From assembly GCA_900551055.1 (NCBI GenBank), contig URUK01000017.1, forward strand, positions 1 to 51,783: a stretch of 51,783 nt of DNA, read 5' to 3'. Both the position numbers and the translations under genes were made by a program. Below, piece after piece: positions 6,464 to 15,992 of this stretch. The DNA comes from an uncultured Prevotella sp. GTDB taxonomy: Bacteria; Bacteroidota; Bacteroidia; Bacteroidales; Bacteroidaceae. Under the pieces are notes generated by a model that saw only the letters and a list, made by a program, of their open reading frames with translations, did no database searches and was not told the origin of the DNA. Positions within the stretch are counted from its first letter, which is position 1. The number at the start of each line of letters is the position of its first letter.

Positions 6464-9400
6464 ATGAAAAAGAAAATACTTACACTAACCTTTCTGCTGG
6501 CTGCGGCGTCGTCGGCATTGACGGCCCTCGCGCAGAAGACCGTCTACAACCATGTGTTCGCCCCGAGCGAGGGGCTGGTGAACAAGACGGAGACGCAGTT
6601 CCGCCAGGAGATTTGCCTGAACGGCTACTGGGACTTCCAGCCGGTGGCTACGCCGGGTGACTTCAAGTACGGTTCGGGCAAGGCTCCCGAGCTAACGAAA
6701 CCTGTTGACGGCAAGTGGGACAGGACACGCATCAAAATCCCGTCGCCGTGGAACGTGAACGATTTTGCCAACCGCAACCTCGAAGGTCCCGACCACCGCA
6801 ACTACCCGTCGTACCCGAAGGAGTGGGAGAGCGTAAAGATGGCGTGGATGCGCAAGACGGTGGACGTGCCGGCTGACTGGAGCCGCCAGGCCGTGAGGCT
6901 GTACTTCGAGGCCGTTGCCGGAGACGCCGAGGTATGGGTGAACGGGCAGAAGGTGGGCGAGAACTTCGACCTGATGCTGCCGTTCAGTTTCGACGTCACC
7001 GACGTGGTGAAGCCCGGACAGAAGAACGAGATACTCGTTGGCGTGCGCAGCGAGTGGCTTTTCGAGGACCGCAGCACCGTAGGCCGCCGCATCGTTCCGG
7101 GCGGCTCGATGTGGTGCAACATGATAAACGGCATCTGGCAGGACGTCTACCTGCTGTCAGTGCCCAAGGTCAGCGTCACCGATGTTTACGTGAAGCCCCT
7201 CGTGTCGAAAGGAATGCTCGAGGTCGACGTTACCGTAAGCAACACGTCGGGAAAGGCCGCGAGCGTAAGCCTCGACGCCGACATATATAAATGGCTCAAC
7301 CTTGCCGGCACCGATGTCAACAGCGCGCCCGTGCCCGCGTGGGAACTGGGCGGCAAGCTGCTCGAGGGCCGTGCCGCCGCGCAGAAGGTGGCAGCCGGCG
7401 CGGAGCACAAGTTCACGATGCAGATACCCGTCAAGGAGGGCCAGCTTGAGCTGTGGTCGCCCGAGCATCCGAACCTCAACGCCATGCTCGTCAACGTCAT
7501 TGCCGACGGCAAGGCGGTGGACACGAAGTACCAGCGCTTCGGATGGCGCGAGTGGACGTTCGACGGCACGCGCCAGTGCCTTAACGGAAAGCCCTATCCG
7601 CTGCGCGGCGACTCGTGGCACTTCATGGGCATACCGCAGATGACGCGCCGCTACGCATGGGCGTGGTACAAGGCGATAAAGGACATGAACGGCAACGCCG
7701 TGCGCCTGCACGCGCAGGTGTACCCGCGCTTCTATATGGAAATGGCCGACGAGATGGGCATCTGCGTGCTCGGCGAGACCGGCAACTGGGCCAGCGACGG
7801 CGGCCCGAAGCTCGACAGCGAGACCTTCTGGACGCACTCGCGCGACCACCTCACACGCTTCATCAAGCGCGACAGGAACAACCCCTCGGTGTTCGGATGG
7901 AGCATATCCAACGAGAACAAGCCCGTTATATTATATGTGTTCATGCGCCCCGACCTCATGGAAGGGCAGAAGAAGGCATGGGCGGAGTGGCGTGACATAG
8001 TACGCGCCAACGACCCGACGCGCCCCTGGATTTCGTCTGACGGCGAGGACGACGGCGACGGCATACTGCCGGCCACCGTCGGACACTACGGCGACCTTAA
8101 CTCGATGAAGCGCTGGCAGGGCATAGGCAAGCCCTGGGGCATAGGCGAAACCAGCATGGCCTACTACGGCACTCCCGAGCAGATAGCCAAGGTCAACGGC
8201 GAGCGCGCTTACGAAGACATGCAGGGACGCATGGAAGGACTGGCCACCGAGTGCTACGGACTTATCCGCGACATGCGCGAGATGGGCGCGTCGTACAGCT
8301 GTGTGTTCAACATGGTGTGGTACGGACTGCAGCCACTGCCACTCGGCAAGCACGACATAACCACCGCGCCGACGATGGACGACGGCATCTTCTTCCCCGA
8401 ATACAAGGAGGGACAGCCCGGAGTGCAGCCCGAACGCATGGGCCCGTACTGCACGACGCTCAACCCCGGATACGACCCCTCGCTGCCACTCTACCGCCCC
8501 TGGCCTATGTTCGACGCACTGCGCGCGGTCAACGCGGACGGCAAGCCGGCATGGTCGGAGTGGGCTACGGCCGACAAGGCCAAGTATGAAGCGCCCGAGC
8601 CCGTGGCCGCCAAGCGGCAGTACACAAGCGTAGTGTTCGTTGGCGACACCGAGGGCAAGGCTTACTCGGCGCTCGGCTCACAGGGAGTAATCTTCGCAAA
8701 GAAAGTGAAAGACCCTGAAAACTCGCTCATTATAATCGACGGCACCAAGCCCCTCACGGCTGAAGACGCCGCAATGGTGAAGAAGAACACCGCCAAGGGA
8801 GCCGACGTGTTCGTATGGGGCGTTACGCCCGAAAGCGCCGCATCCGTATCGGCAGTTCTCCCGGAAGCCGTGGAAGTTGACCAGTTGAAACGCTCGTCGT
8901 TCCTGCCCGAGCAGAAATCGCTCACATACGGACTGAACAACAGCGACTTCTACTTCTGCGAACTGCAGCAGGCCGACGCCGCACAGTACACCCTCAAGGG
9001 CAAGTTCGTAAGCGAAGGCGACGTGCTCCTGAACGCATGCCGCACCGACTGGCGCCGCTGGAACAAGCGCGCGGAGGAGATAAAGACCGCCGCCGTGCTG
9101 CGCAGCTACAACGAATGCACAGCGTCGCTGGCCGTAATCGCCAGGATGCAGCAGGGCGGCTCGACATATTATGTAAGCACGCTGACCGACTTCGCCAACT
9201 CCGACAAGGGCTACAACACGCTCCGCACGATGCTCGCCACCGCCGGAGTGCCCTGCCGCGAACTTGAGGTGAACGTCGAGGAGATGTTCTTCCTGCGCGA
9301 CAACCACCTGGTGTTCCCCACCGCGGCACGCGAAAAGATGGTGCAGCAGGGCGACAACTGCACGCTCGACTTCTACGTGTACAGCAACCGTCCGCTCGAC

Positions 9401-9676
9401 GACCTGCTCATAGAGCCGAACGTTCCGAAGCTCACCCTCAAGCTCAAGGCCACCGAGCCGCAGCTCGCCGTTGGCGGCAAGCCCCTCCAGATAGGATGGA
9501 AGAGCAACAGCGAGGCCGAGTTCAAGGAAATACCACTCAAGCAGGGATGGAACAAGCTTACGCTGACCATACCGGCGAAGTGCAAGAACGGATTTGAGGC
9601 TCACTTCAAGTGCGACAACCGCGCCGAATACATGCCGACGCTGAAGGCCGCATTCGTGAACCCCGAAGGGAAATGA
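6464..9676 (+). CDS. Secreted glycoside hydrolase family 2 enzyme
   Basis: 1070 residues from ATG 6464; the frame opens at GTG 6443, but MKKKILTLTFLLAAASSALT starts a good signal peptide ending ALAQ. GH2 sugar-binding domain (about 40-230, with YWDFQP, PSPWNVNDFANR and AEVWVNGQKVG), immunoglobulin-like domain (about 235-370), and a TIM-barrel catalytic domain (FNGKPYPLRGDSWHFMG-like start near 375). The likely acid/base is Glu484 in SNENKP and the nucleophile Glu562 in GETSMAYYG. The C-terminal 300 residues are extra beta-sandwich and Rossmann-like sequence. It is probably a periplasmic beta-galactosidase or beta-glucuronidase-type exo-enzyme; the exact sugar is not decidable. It is first in a PUL series followed by the beta-helix gene 22 bp downstream. 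Confidence 0.88.
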   Translation: MKKKILTLTFLLAAASSALTALAQKTVYNHVFAPSEGLVNKTETQFRQEICLNGYWDFQPVATPGDFKYGSGKAPELTKPVDGKWDRTRIKIPSPWNVNDFANRNLEGPDHRNYPSYPKEWESVKMAWMRKTVDVPADWSRQAVRLYFEAVAGDAEVWVNGQKVGENFDLMLPFSFDVTDVVKPGQKNEILVGVRSEWLFEDRSTVGRRIVPGGSMWCNMINGIWQDVYLLSVPKVSVTDVYVKPLVSKGMLEVDVTVSNTSGKAASVSLDADIYKWLNLAGTDVNSAPVPAWELGGKLLEGRAAAQKVAAGAEHKFTMQIPVKEGQLELWSPEHPNLNAMLVNVIADGKAVDTKYQRFGWREWTFDGTRQCLNGKPYPLRGDSWHFMGIPQMTRRYAWAWYKAIKDMNGNAVRLHAQVYPRFYMEMADEMGICVLGETGNWASDGGPKLDSETFWTHSRDHLTRFIKRDRNNPSVFGWSISNENKPVILYVFMRPDLMEGQKKAWAEWRDIVRANDPTRPWISSDGEDDGDGILPATVGHYGDLNSMKRWQGIGKPWGIGETSMAYYGTPEQIAKVNGERAYEDMQGRMEGLATECYGLIRDMREMGASYSCVFNMVWYGLQPLPLGKHDITTAPTMDDGIFFPEYKEGQPGVQPERMGPYCTTLNPGYDPSLPLYRPWPMFDALRAVNADGKPAWSEWATADKAKYEAPEPVAAKRQYTSVVFVGDTEGKAYSALGSQGVIFAKKVKDPENSLIIIDGTKPLTAEDAAMVKKNTAKGADVFVWGVTPESAASVSAVLPEAVEVDQLKRSSFLPEQKSLTYGLNNSDFYFCELQQADAAQYTLKGKFVSEGDVLLNACRTDWRRWNKRAEEIKTAAVLRSYNECTASLAVIARMQQGGSTYYVSTLTDFANSDKGYNTLRTMLATAGVPCRELEVNVEEMFFLRDNHLVFPTAAREKMVQQGDNCTLDFYVYSNRPLDDLLIEPNVPKLTLKLKATEPQLAVGGKPLQIGWKSNSEAEFKEIPLKQGWNKLTLTIPAKCKNGFEAHFKCDNRAEYMPTLKAAFVNPEGK

Positions 9677-9698
9677 CAACCTATAGAACGATAAAATA

Positions 9699-12600
9699 AT
9701 GAGAACTAAAAAACTTATATCCATGAAAAAACTGACCAACCGCCTCGCCGCGCTCCTTGTAGCGGCGATGGCGGCCGGCGGCTCTTATGCCGTCGGTGAC
9801 GACTTCAAGTACGCCCTCATCAACAACCCGGCGTACCCCACGACCGACCTCGGCGTGGCCTCAATCAACGGTGTTGACGAGGGACTCGACAACTCTGGCA
9901 CAACCGACTGTACGGCGAAAATCCAGGAACTGCTGGACAAGCTGGCGAACGTCACTAATCCGGACAAGAACTCCGACCAGGGCTTAGGCAACCGTGGTGC
10001 TGCGGAAAACCAGACAGGCGGAGTGCTCTACCTGCCTGAAGGCCAGTATCGCGTAGAAGGACAGATAATGATTCCGCGCGGCGTAACATTGCGCGGAGAC
10101 TGGAAAAAGCCTGAAAACGGACAGCCGGTCAGCGGAACTGTGATTTTGGCTTACGGCGAAAAGGGTAACGACGACGAGCTGAAGGCCCTTTTCACAATGC
10201 AGCCCTCGACGCAGATATGCAACCTGTCCATCTTCTATCCCGAGCAAGACCCTAACAATGTATCCAAATATCCGCCTGCCATAGTGTACGGACAGCACGG
10301 TTATTTCGGCAACGATTACTGCAACGTGCGCAATGTGACGTTTGTCAATCCGTACACGGCCATCCTGTTCAGCTCATACAACGGCGGCGGATGTCCTAAC
10401 ATCTTCGGCATTTACGGTACGCCGCTCTATCAGGGAGTTGTAATGGACCGCATTGCCGACGTGGGACGTTTCGACCACATCTATTTCTCTCCGTCATATT
10501 GGGCTAATTCCGGACTTGGTACGGAATACAGCGAAAGCGCAATAAAGAACTATACTTATAATAATTCGACGGGTATCGTCATGCGCCGTAACGACTGGTC
10601 TTATACCTGCAACTATGATTGCGAAGGCTATCATACGGCGTTCCGCACGGAGTGGACACCGGCAACACGTCCCGACGGAGGCGCAATAGACGACGCTTCA
10701 CGCGGCAGGCCCAACGGCCATAACTATGGCTTCAACGTTTCTGGTTGCCAGTATGCAATCGACCTGACGGCTTCTTCAGGAAGCGGTATCATGTTTACAC
10801 GCATCAATGTTGACGATTGTACAGAGGCCGTAAGGCTTGGAAACGGTGCCGAGGGGCCCATCCAGTTCTACGGATGCGACTTTGCTTCTACAGGAACAAC
10901 TGTTGACATGGTTGAGAACGCAAGTGTGCCTTTGATGTTCAAGGATTGTAATATTGACGGCAGTGTCAACGCTCTTGGCGGACAGTTGATGGCTGACGGC
11001 ACAACGTTTGGCGGTGATGTGTATGTTGCTCCGGCAGCCCGTGCAATCCTTACGGGCAATACTTTCAACGGCGAACTCAACAACAGCTCTCTCTACGAAT
11101 GTGTAGTGAGCGACCAGGTGGCTTATTCGCAGCCGCTGCCTGAATTCAAGCAGGAGTGGATGGAAGTGCCGGTTACCAAGCCGGCGAAAGAAGCTTTGTT
11201 CGTAGTTACTGACGCAGCTTACGGAGCAGAGCCGATAAATACCAATACGAAGGTAAACCCTGACGGCTTGAGTTCTGCAAAAGACAATACCGCAGCCATA
11301 CAGAACGCGCTCAATGCGGCCAAGGCCAACGGCGGCGGCATCGTGTATCTTCCTTCCGGCCACTACCGTATGAACGGCAACATTACCATCCCGGAGGGAG
11401 TGGAGCTTAAAGGTTCAAGCGACATCGCATCGGTTCCGCGCGGCAACGGAGCTATCCTTGAAGTGTTTGCAGGCAAGGGCAACGAAAATGCCGAGCCGTT
11501 TATTACAATGGAGCCGAACAGCGGACTGCGTGGTATTACAATCAACTATCCCGAACAGACCGACCCGGCCAATGTACAAAAGTATCCTTATGCAGTGCGC
11601 GGAAATGCCGGCGTGTATATCGTCAACCTTGCCCTGCGCGCCACATACCACGGTGTAGACCTGTTCACAAACAAGTGCGACAACCATTATGTAGACTACA
11701 TTTCAGGCCACAGCTTCGGCAACGTGATACGCGTAGGCGGTGGCAGTGAGGGTGGATTGATATCAAACATCCAGTGCAATACCATTGCTTACTCGAACGG
11801 ATACGAGTCGAAATACGGCTTTTGGGCGAACAGCCCGGAGGATCATGAGGACATAAGGCGTCCTTATGCATACGGACAGAACAAGGAAAGCCTTGAATTC
11901 CTTATTGTGGGTGACTGCAAAGACCAGGTGCTCTACAACAACTTCCTCTTTGGATGCAACAAGGGTATCGTGTTCCAGAACGACGGAAACGGCGGCGCTA
12001 CCGGCATCGGTCTTGGCAATGCGGTCGACGGCGCTGTGAATACGGTCGTTTTCAATGGCTTGAACGGCAGCTTCCCGTTGATTAACTCGCAGATTGTTGC
12101 GCTCAACCATACTGACGGAGATGATTCAAAGATTACTCCGGGACACGAGGCTCTGTCGGCACACTTCATCACCACAGGTCCTGACTTCAAGGGTACGGCA
12201 GACATTCTTTCGTCGAACAACTGGGGAGGCGGCGACCATTTCGCTGAAATCAACGGTGGTACTGTCAACCTCATTCTGACCAACATGGCCGCAGCAGGTT
12301 CTGTATATACGGCCAATGTTGCTGAAGGTGCCAAGCTCAACATCGCCGACGCGTTCTTCAAGTCGGTTACGAGCATGGTTGAAACGCCGGAGGACGATGA
12401 GGCCAGGATATCGGTTGCAGCTTCGGTGCTCGACGTTACAGGCTCAAGCTCACTGGACTTTGCAAGCTATGAAGACAACCTTTCAATCCAATGGAAGATA
12501 GGAAACAAGGACGTATTCTCGAATTTCAGCGGTTGGACGGCTTCTGCCAGCGACAACGGAGCCAATGCAAACAGGGCTATTGACAGCAATGGCACGACAC

Positions 12601-13172
12601 GTTGGGACACAGGAACTGCTCAGACGGCTGGACAATGGTTTGATTTGAAGAGTGAAGATGGTACCGGCGGACAGGTTATAACTATAGGCGGACTTCTGCT
12701 TGACGCTTCCGCTTCTCCTAACGACGGTCCTGACGGATACAGGGTGGAAGTTCACACCCGTGCGACAGATGAATGGAAAACCGTTGCTGAAGGTGAAAAC
12801 GGCGGTGGAATGCTGCTCATAATGTTCAATGAGGAAGTGAAGCGCGTCGATGAAGTGAAGATCACGCAAACTGCCACGAAGAGCAGCGGTTATTGGTCTA
12901 TTCACGAAATATATTATACCAACGGCTATAAGATATCTTCAGACATTGACGATGTCGCTTCAGGCGAAGGTGACGGCATAAGCATCACGGACGGCGTGCT
13001 TTACGCTGGAGAGAACGACGGAGTAGCTGTATTCGCTCTTGACGGAACCAAGAAGTTCGAGGTAAGCGGCAAGGAGACCGTACAACTTGGCGGGCTTGAA
13101 GGCGGCGTGTATATCGTAGCAGTCAAGAAACCTGAAGGAATGGTTGTAAGGAAGATTTCTTTGAGCAAATAA
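9699..13172 (+). CDS. Double beta-helix (pectate lyase superfamily) secreted protein with F5/8-type C domain
   Basis: 1157 residues with a signal peptide (MKKLTNRLAALLVAAMAAGG begins at the second Met, 9723). It has two tandem pectate-lyase-3-type beta-helix domains. The first (about 30-470) begins with LYLPEGQYRVEGQIMIPRGV; the second (about 500-850) repeats the pattern as VYLPSGHYRMNGNITIPEGV. Tandem helices occur in GH55-like enzymes. A discoidin/F5-8C-like domain follows (about 930-1065, including FSGWTASASDNGANANRAID). The last 70 residues (GVYIVAVKKPEGMVVRKISL) resemble the type IX secretion sorting tail of Prevotella. It lies between the GH2 and GH71/99-like genes with gaps of about 20 bp, so it is probably one operon. 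Catalytic residues are not assigned. Confidence 0.8.
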   Translation: MRTKKLISMKKLTNRLAALLVAAMAAGGSYAVGDDFKYALINNPAYPTTDLGVASINGVDEGLDNSGTTDCTAKIQELLDKLANVTNPDKNSDQGLGNRGAAENQTGGVLYLPEGQYRVEGQIMIPRGVTLRGDWKKPENGQPVSGTVILAYGEKGNDDELKALFTMQPSTQICNLSIFYPEQDPNNVSKYPPAIVYGQHGYFGNDYCNVRNVTFVNPYTAILFSSYNGGGCPNIFGIYGTPLYQGVVMDRIADVGRFDHIYFSPSYWANSGLGTEYSESAIKNYTYNNSTGIVMRRNDWSYTCNYDCEGYHTAFRTEWTPATRPDGGAIDDASRGRPNGHNYGFNVSGCQYAIDLTASSGSGIMFTRINVDDCTEAVRLGNGAEGPIQFYGCDFASTGTTVDMVENASVPLMFKDCNIDGSVNALGGQLMADGTTFGGDVYVAPAARAILTGNTFNGELNNSSLYECVVSDQVAYSQPLPEFKQEWMEVPVTKPAKEALFVVTDAAYGAEPINTNTKVNPDGLSSAKDNTAAIQNALNAAKANGGGIVYLPSGHYRMNGNITIPEGVELKGSSDIASVPRGNGAILEVFAGKGNENAEPFITMEPNSGLRGITINYPEQTDPANVQKYPYAVRGNAGVYIVNLALRATYHGVDLFTNKCDNHYVDYISGHSFGNVIRVGGGSEGGLISNIQCNTIAYSNGYESKYGFWANSPEDHEDIRRPYAYGQNKESLEFLIVGDCKDQVLYNNFLFGCNKGIVFQNDGNGGATGIGLGNAVDGAVNTVVFNGLNGSFPLINSQIVALNHTDGDDSKITPGHEALSAHFITTGPDFKGTADILSSNNWGGGDHFAEINGGTVNLILTNMAAAGSVYTANVAEGAKLNIADAFFKSVTSMVETPEDDEARISVAASVLDVTGSSSLDFASYEDNLSIQWKIGNKDVFSNFSGWTASASDNGANANRAIDSNGTTRWDTGTAQTAGQWFDLKSEDGTGGQVITIGGLLLDASASPNDGPDGYRVEVHTRATDEWKTVAEGENGGGMLLIMFNEEVKRVDEVKITQTATKSSGYWSIHEIYYTNGYKISSDIDDVASGEGDGISITDGVLYAGENDGVAVFALDGTKKFEVSGKETVQLGGLEGGVYIVAVKKPEGMVVRKISLSK

Positions 13173-13193
13173 CATCTCTCATCTTTGAGCATC

Positions 13194-14525
13194 ATGAGAA
13201 AGACATTCAGGATGTTTTTCGCCATGCTTCTTGCGACGGTGTCGCTCGTCCCTTTCCACGCAAAGGCGTGGAAGGCGGAGGGCGGCACCGCCATGCGTAA
13301 GGAATATAATTCCTACAAGGGGCTTGTCATGGCCGGATACCAGGGGTGGTTCAACGCTCCCGGCGACGGCGCAGGCCGCGGATGGTATCATTACAGGGGG
13401 CGCGACGGCTTCCGCCCGGGTTCGGCCGGTGTCGACTTCTGGCCTGAGACGGGCGAGTATGAGAAGCTGTACAAGACGGAGTTCAGGTTCGCCGACGGAA
13501 GTCCGGCATACACGTTTTCCTCGTATGACTATAGCACGGTTGACACCCACTTCCGCTGGATGAGCGAGTACGGCATCGACGGCGTGTTCATGCAGCGCTT
13601 CGTGTCTGAAATCAGCGGCGAGAGCGGACGGCGGCATTTCGACAAGGTGCTGGCCAACGCCATGACGGCGGCCAACAAGTACGGGCGCGCCATCTGTGTG
13701 ATGTACGACCTTAGCGGCATGAAGTCGGCCGGGCGTGACACTGTGTTGAACGACATCAGGCGCGTGGCGGACGAGTTCCAGCTGTTCAACCGCGACGGCA
13801 ATCCGTCGTACCTTTACCATAACGGGCGGCCGCTGGTGACGCTTTGGGGCGTGGGGTTCAACGACGGGCGCAGATACACCACGGCCGATGCCGGTTATCT
13901 TGTGGACAGCCTCAAGCGAATGGGCTTCAGCGTGATGCTGGGCGTGCCTACTTACTGGCGCGACTTCGGCAGCGACACCGAGGCCGACCCTCGCCTGCAC
14001 GGGCTTATAAGGAAGTGCGACGTGGTGATGCCGTGGTTTGTCGGACGTTACGACCAGCGTTCTTACGAGGGTTTCAAGAAGCGCATCGGCGAGGACAAGG
14101 CCTGGGCCGATGCCAACGGAGTCGACTATGCTCCGCTGTGTTTCCCCGGTTTCTCATGGGTGAACCTGAAGGGCAGCAGCCGCGGCAGCATCGACCGTGA
14201 CGGGGGACGCTTCTTCTGGAGCCAGCTGTCCGCATCGATTGACGCCGGTGCTGAGATGATTTACATCGCCATGTTCGACGAGATTGACGAGGGCACGGCC
14301 ATCTTCAAGTGCGCCAAGCGTGTGCCCGAGCCTGCGCCGGGCAGCACTTTCGTGCCGATAGCTCCTGAAGACAGCAGCGACAACTATCTTTGGCTGGCAG
14401 GCCAGGCCGGGCGGATGCTGCGCGGCGAGGTGCCGTTGATCATGGATATGCCTGTGAGGGAGCAGACAAGTCAACGAGTTGACAAGGACAAGGGACAAGT
14501 TGACAAGGGACGAGTTGACGAGTAA
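13194..14525 (+). CDS. GH71/99-like secreted glycosidase
   Basis: 443 residues from ATG 13194; the open frame starts at TTG 13185, but MRKTFRMFFAMLLATVSLVP is a good signal peptide. The domain begins with YKGLVMAGYQGWFNAPGD and contains YGIDGVFMQRF, VMYDLSG and an AEMIYIAMFDEIDEGTAIF stretch carrying conserved acidic residues. This is the GH71/GH99-like barrel found in Bacteroidetes PULs, related to endo-alpha-mannanase families. The C-terminal residues after VREQTS (QRVDKDKGQVDKGRVDE) are encoded by a low-complexity intergenic repeat and are probably not part of the fold. It follows the beta-helix gene by 21 bp. Confidence 0.78.
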   Translation: MRKTFRMFFAMLLATVSLVPFHAKAWKAEGGTAMRKEYNSYKGLVMAGYQGWFNAPGDGAGRGWYHYRGRDGFRPGSAGVDFWPETGEYEKLYKTEFRFADGSPAYTFSSYDYSTVDTHFRWMSEYGIDGVFMQRFVSEISGESGRRHFDKVLANAMTAANKYGRAICVMYDLSGMKSAGRDTVLNDIRRVADEFQLFNRDGNPSYLYHNGRPLVTLWGVGFNDGRRYTTADAGYLVDSLKRMGFSVMLGVPTYWRDFGSDTEADPRLHGLIRKCDVVMPWFVGRYDQRSYEGFKKRIGEDKAWADANGVDYAPLCFPGFSWVNLKGSSRGSIDRDGGRFFWSQLSASIDAGAEMIYIAMFDEIDEGTAIFKCAKRVPEPAPGSTFVPIAPEDSSDNYLWLAGQAGRMLRGEVPLIMDMPVREQTSQRVDKDKGQVDKGRVDE

Positions 14526-14690
14526 TAAGTAACAAGAAATAAGTAACAATTTGGCAAGTGGCAAGTAAACAAGCGGCAAGAGAAAACAAGCAAACAAGCG
14601 GAAGTGATGGCAACCGGCGTGGGTAATCTCCTCGTCTGCTCGTTGACTCGTCACTCGTCAACTTGTCTGCTCGTCTCTCGTCCCTTGTTG
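14459..14690. repeat. Low-complexity inverted repeat (acaagttgacaaggg words) overlapping a gene end
   Basis: Words of the form gttgacaaggacaaggg (14461-14525) are complemented by cgtcaacttgtctgctcgtc-type words at 14640-14690. The left arm provides the last 18 or so codons of the GH71/99-like gene. Confidence 0.7.
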
Positions 14691-14710
14691 ATTTTAAAAA
14701 AGCAACACCA

Positions 14711-15679
14711 ATGAAAAAGACATTAGTTATAATAAGCATGTTTTTCGCCATGACGGCCGCCGCGCAGCAGCAGGACGGCATGGCTCCAAACCCGTTCGTG
14801 ACGCACATGTATTGCGCCGACCCTTCGGCTCATGTGTGGGCTGACGGACGGCTGTATGTATATCCGTCGCACGACGTTGACCCGCCGCGCGGCTGCGACC
14901 TTATGGACCGTTACCATGTGTTTTCTACCGACGACATGGTGCACTGGACCGACCACGGCGAGATACTCAACTCGTCGCAGGTGGAGTGGGGCCGCGAGGA
15001 GGGCGGATTCATGTGGGCGCCCGACTGCGCTTACCGCAACGGCAAGTATTATTTCTACTTTCCGCATCCCAGCGGCACTGACTGGAACAACACGTGGCGC
15101 GTGGGCGTGGCCGTGAGCGACCGTCCCGACGGCGGCTTCAAGTCTGTAGGCCAGCTCAAGGGGCTTGGCGACGATGTCTTCGCGATGATTGACCCGTGCG
15201 TGTTCACCGACGACGACGGCAAAGCTTACTTCTATTACGGCGGCGGAGGGCGCTGCGTGGGCGCGCCTCTCAAGGACAACATGACCGAGATTGACGGGCC
15301 GCTGCGCCCGATGGAGGGGCTTGTCGACTTCCACGAGGCTGCCTGGGTTCACAAGTACAACGGGCGTTACTACCTTTCATACGCCGACAACCATACCGAG
15401 AACGGCAAGGGCGCCAACCGCCTGCACTATGCTATCAGCGACAGTCCGCTCGGCCCGTGGAAGCACATGGGCGTGTATCTTGAGCCTACGGGGTGCGACA
15501 CGAGCCACGGCTCCATCGTGGAATACAAGGGCCAGTGGTATGCTTTCTACCACAACTGCACCATCTCCGGCAGGGGCAACCTGCGCTCCATCTGTGTTGA
15601 CAAGCTGTATTACAACCCCGACGGGAGCATCAAGGTGGTGAAGCAAAGACCTATAAAGGTTGAGAAGGTGAGAAAGTGA
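14711..15679 (+). CDS. GH43 glycosidase (single-domain)
   Basis: 322 residues from ATG 14711 (MKKTLVIISMFFAMTAAAQQ signal peptide; the frame opens further up at 14663 inside the repeat). It is a five-bladed beta-propeller with the GH43 catalytic trio: Asp37 in CADPSAHVW (base), Asp161 in MIDPCVFTDDDG (pKa modulator) and Glu209 in DFHEAAW (acid). The family removes arabinofuranose, xylose or galactofuranose with inversion. The catalytic core is closely similar to those at 30595 and 32853 but lacks their CBM6 modules. The C-terminal KVEKVRK comes from a ggtgagaa-type repeat. It is convergent with the regulator gene. Confidence 0.92.
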   Translation: MKKTLVIISMFFAMTAAAQQQDGMAPNPFVTHMYCADPSAHVWADGRLYVYPSHDVDPPRGCDLMDRYHVFSTDDMVHWTDHGEILNSSQVEWGREEGGFMWAPDCAYRNGKYYFYFPHPSGTDWNNTWRVGVAVSDRPDGGFKSVGQLKGLGDDVFAMIDPCVFTDDDGKAYFYYGGGGRCVGAPLKDNMTEIDGPLRPMEGLVDFHEAAWVHKYNGRYYLSYADNHTENGKGANRLHYAISDSPLGPWKHMGVYLEPTGCDTSHGSIVEYKGQWYAFYHNCTISGRGNLRSICVDKLYYNPDGSIKVVKQRPIKVEKVRK

Positions 15680-15840
15680 GAAGGTGAGAAAGGGCTGCGC
15701 AATAAGCAAGGCATTTGGCTTTAACTTCTAACGAGCGCAGCGAGTGATAACTCCTTTAACTTCTTTAACTTCTAAAAAATCTCCTTTACCTCCTAACGAG
15801 CGCAGCGAGTGATACCTCCTTTACTCCTTCTCTCCTAAAA
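15662..15840. repeat. Low-complexity repeats after the GH43 gene
   Basis: ggtgagaa words at 15662-15690, then ggcatttggctttaac and two copies of a taacttctaacgagcgcagc-type word with cgagtgata (about 15720-15815). The cgagcgcagcgagtg core is itself a small palindrome. No ORF. The same word recurs at 39420-39445. Confidence 0.65.
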
Positions 15841-15882
15841 AGAAATAACAGTTTGGTTTTAGTTTGATAGTCTTTCGGGTGG

Positions 15883-15948
15883 CCAAAGGCCATCTTTCAG
15901 ACGCTAAAAGGCCGCCTTTTGCATCGCAAAAGGCGGCCTTTCGTAATC
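15883..15948. repeat. 22-bp palindromic repeat array B (3 units)
   Basis: Units at 15883, 15905 and 15927. Units 2 and 3 form a perfect 14-bp stem (AAAGGCCGCCTTTT with AAAAGGCGGCCTTT) with a 7-nt loop. It lies between the convergent GH43 and regulator genes, so it probably works as a bidirectional terminator. Confidence 0.85.
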
Positions 15949-15992
15949 AGTTGGCTGTCAGGCCGTTGCCGCTGTGGCGGCTGCCGGCCTTG

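Noticed and set aside
7157..7849. Minus-strand ORFs inside the GH2 genes (also 8678-9739, 35727-36965, 31513-32748)
   Set aside because: All are antisense shadows with low-information Arg/His/Val-rich sequence; the plus-strand enzymes have complete motif sets.
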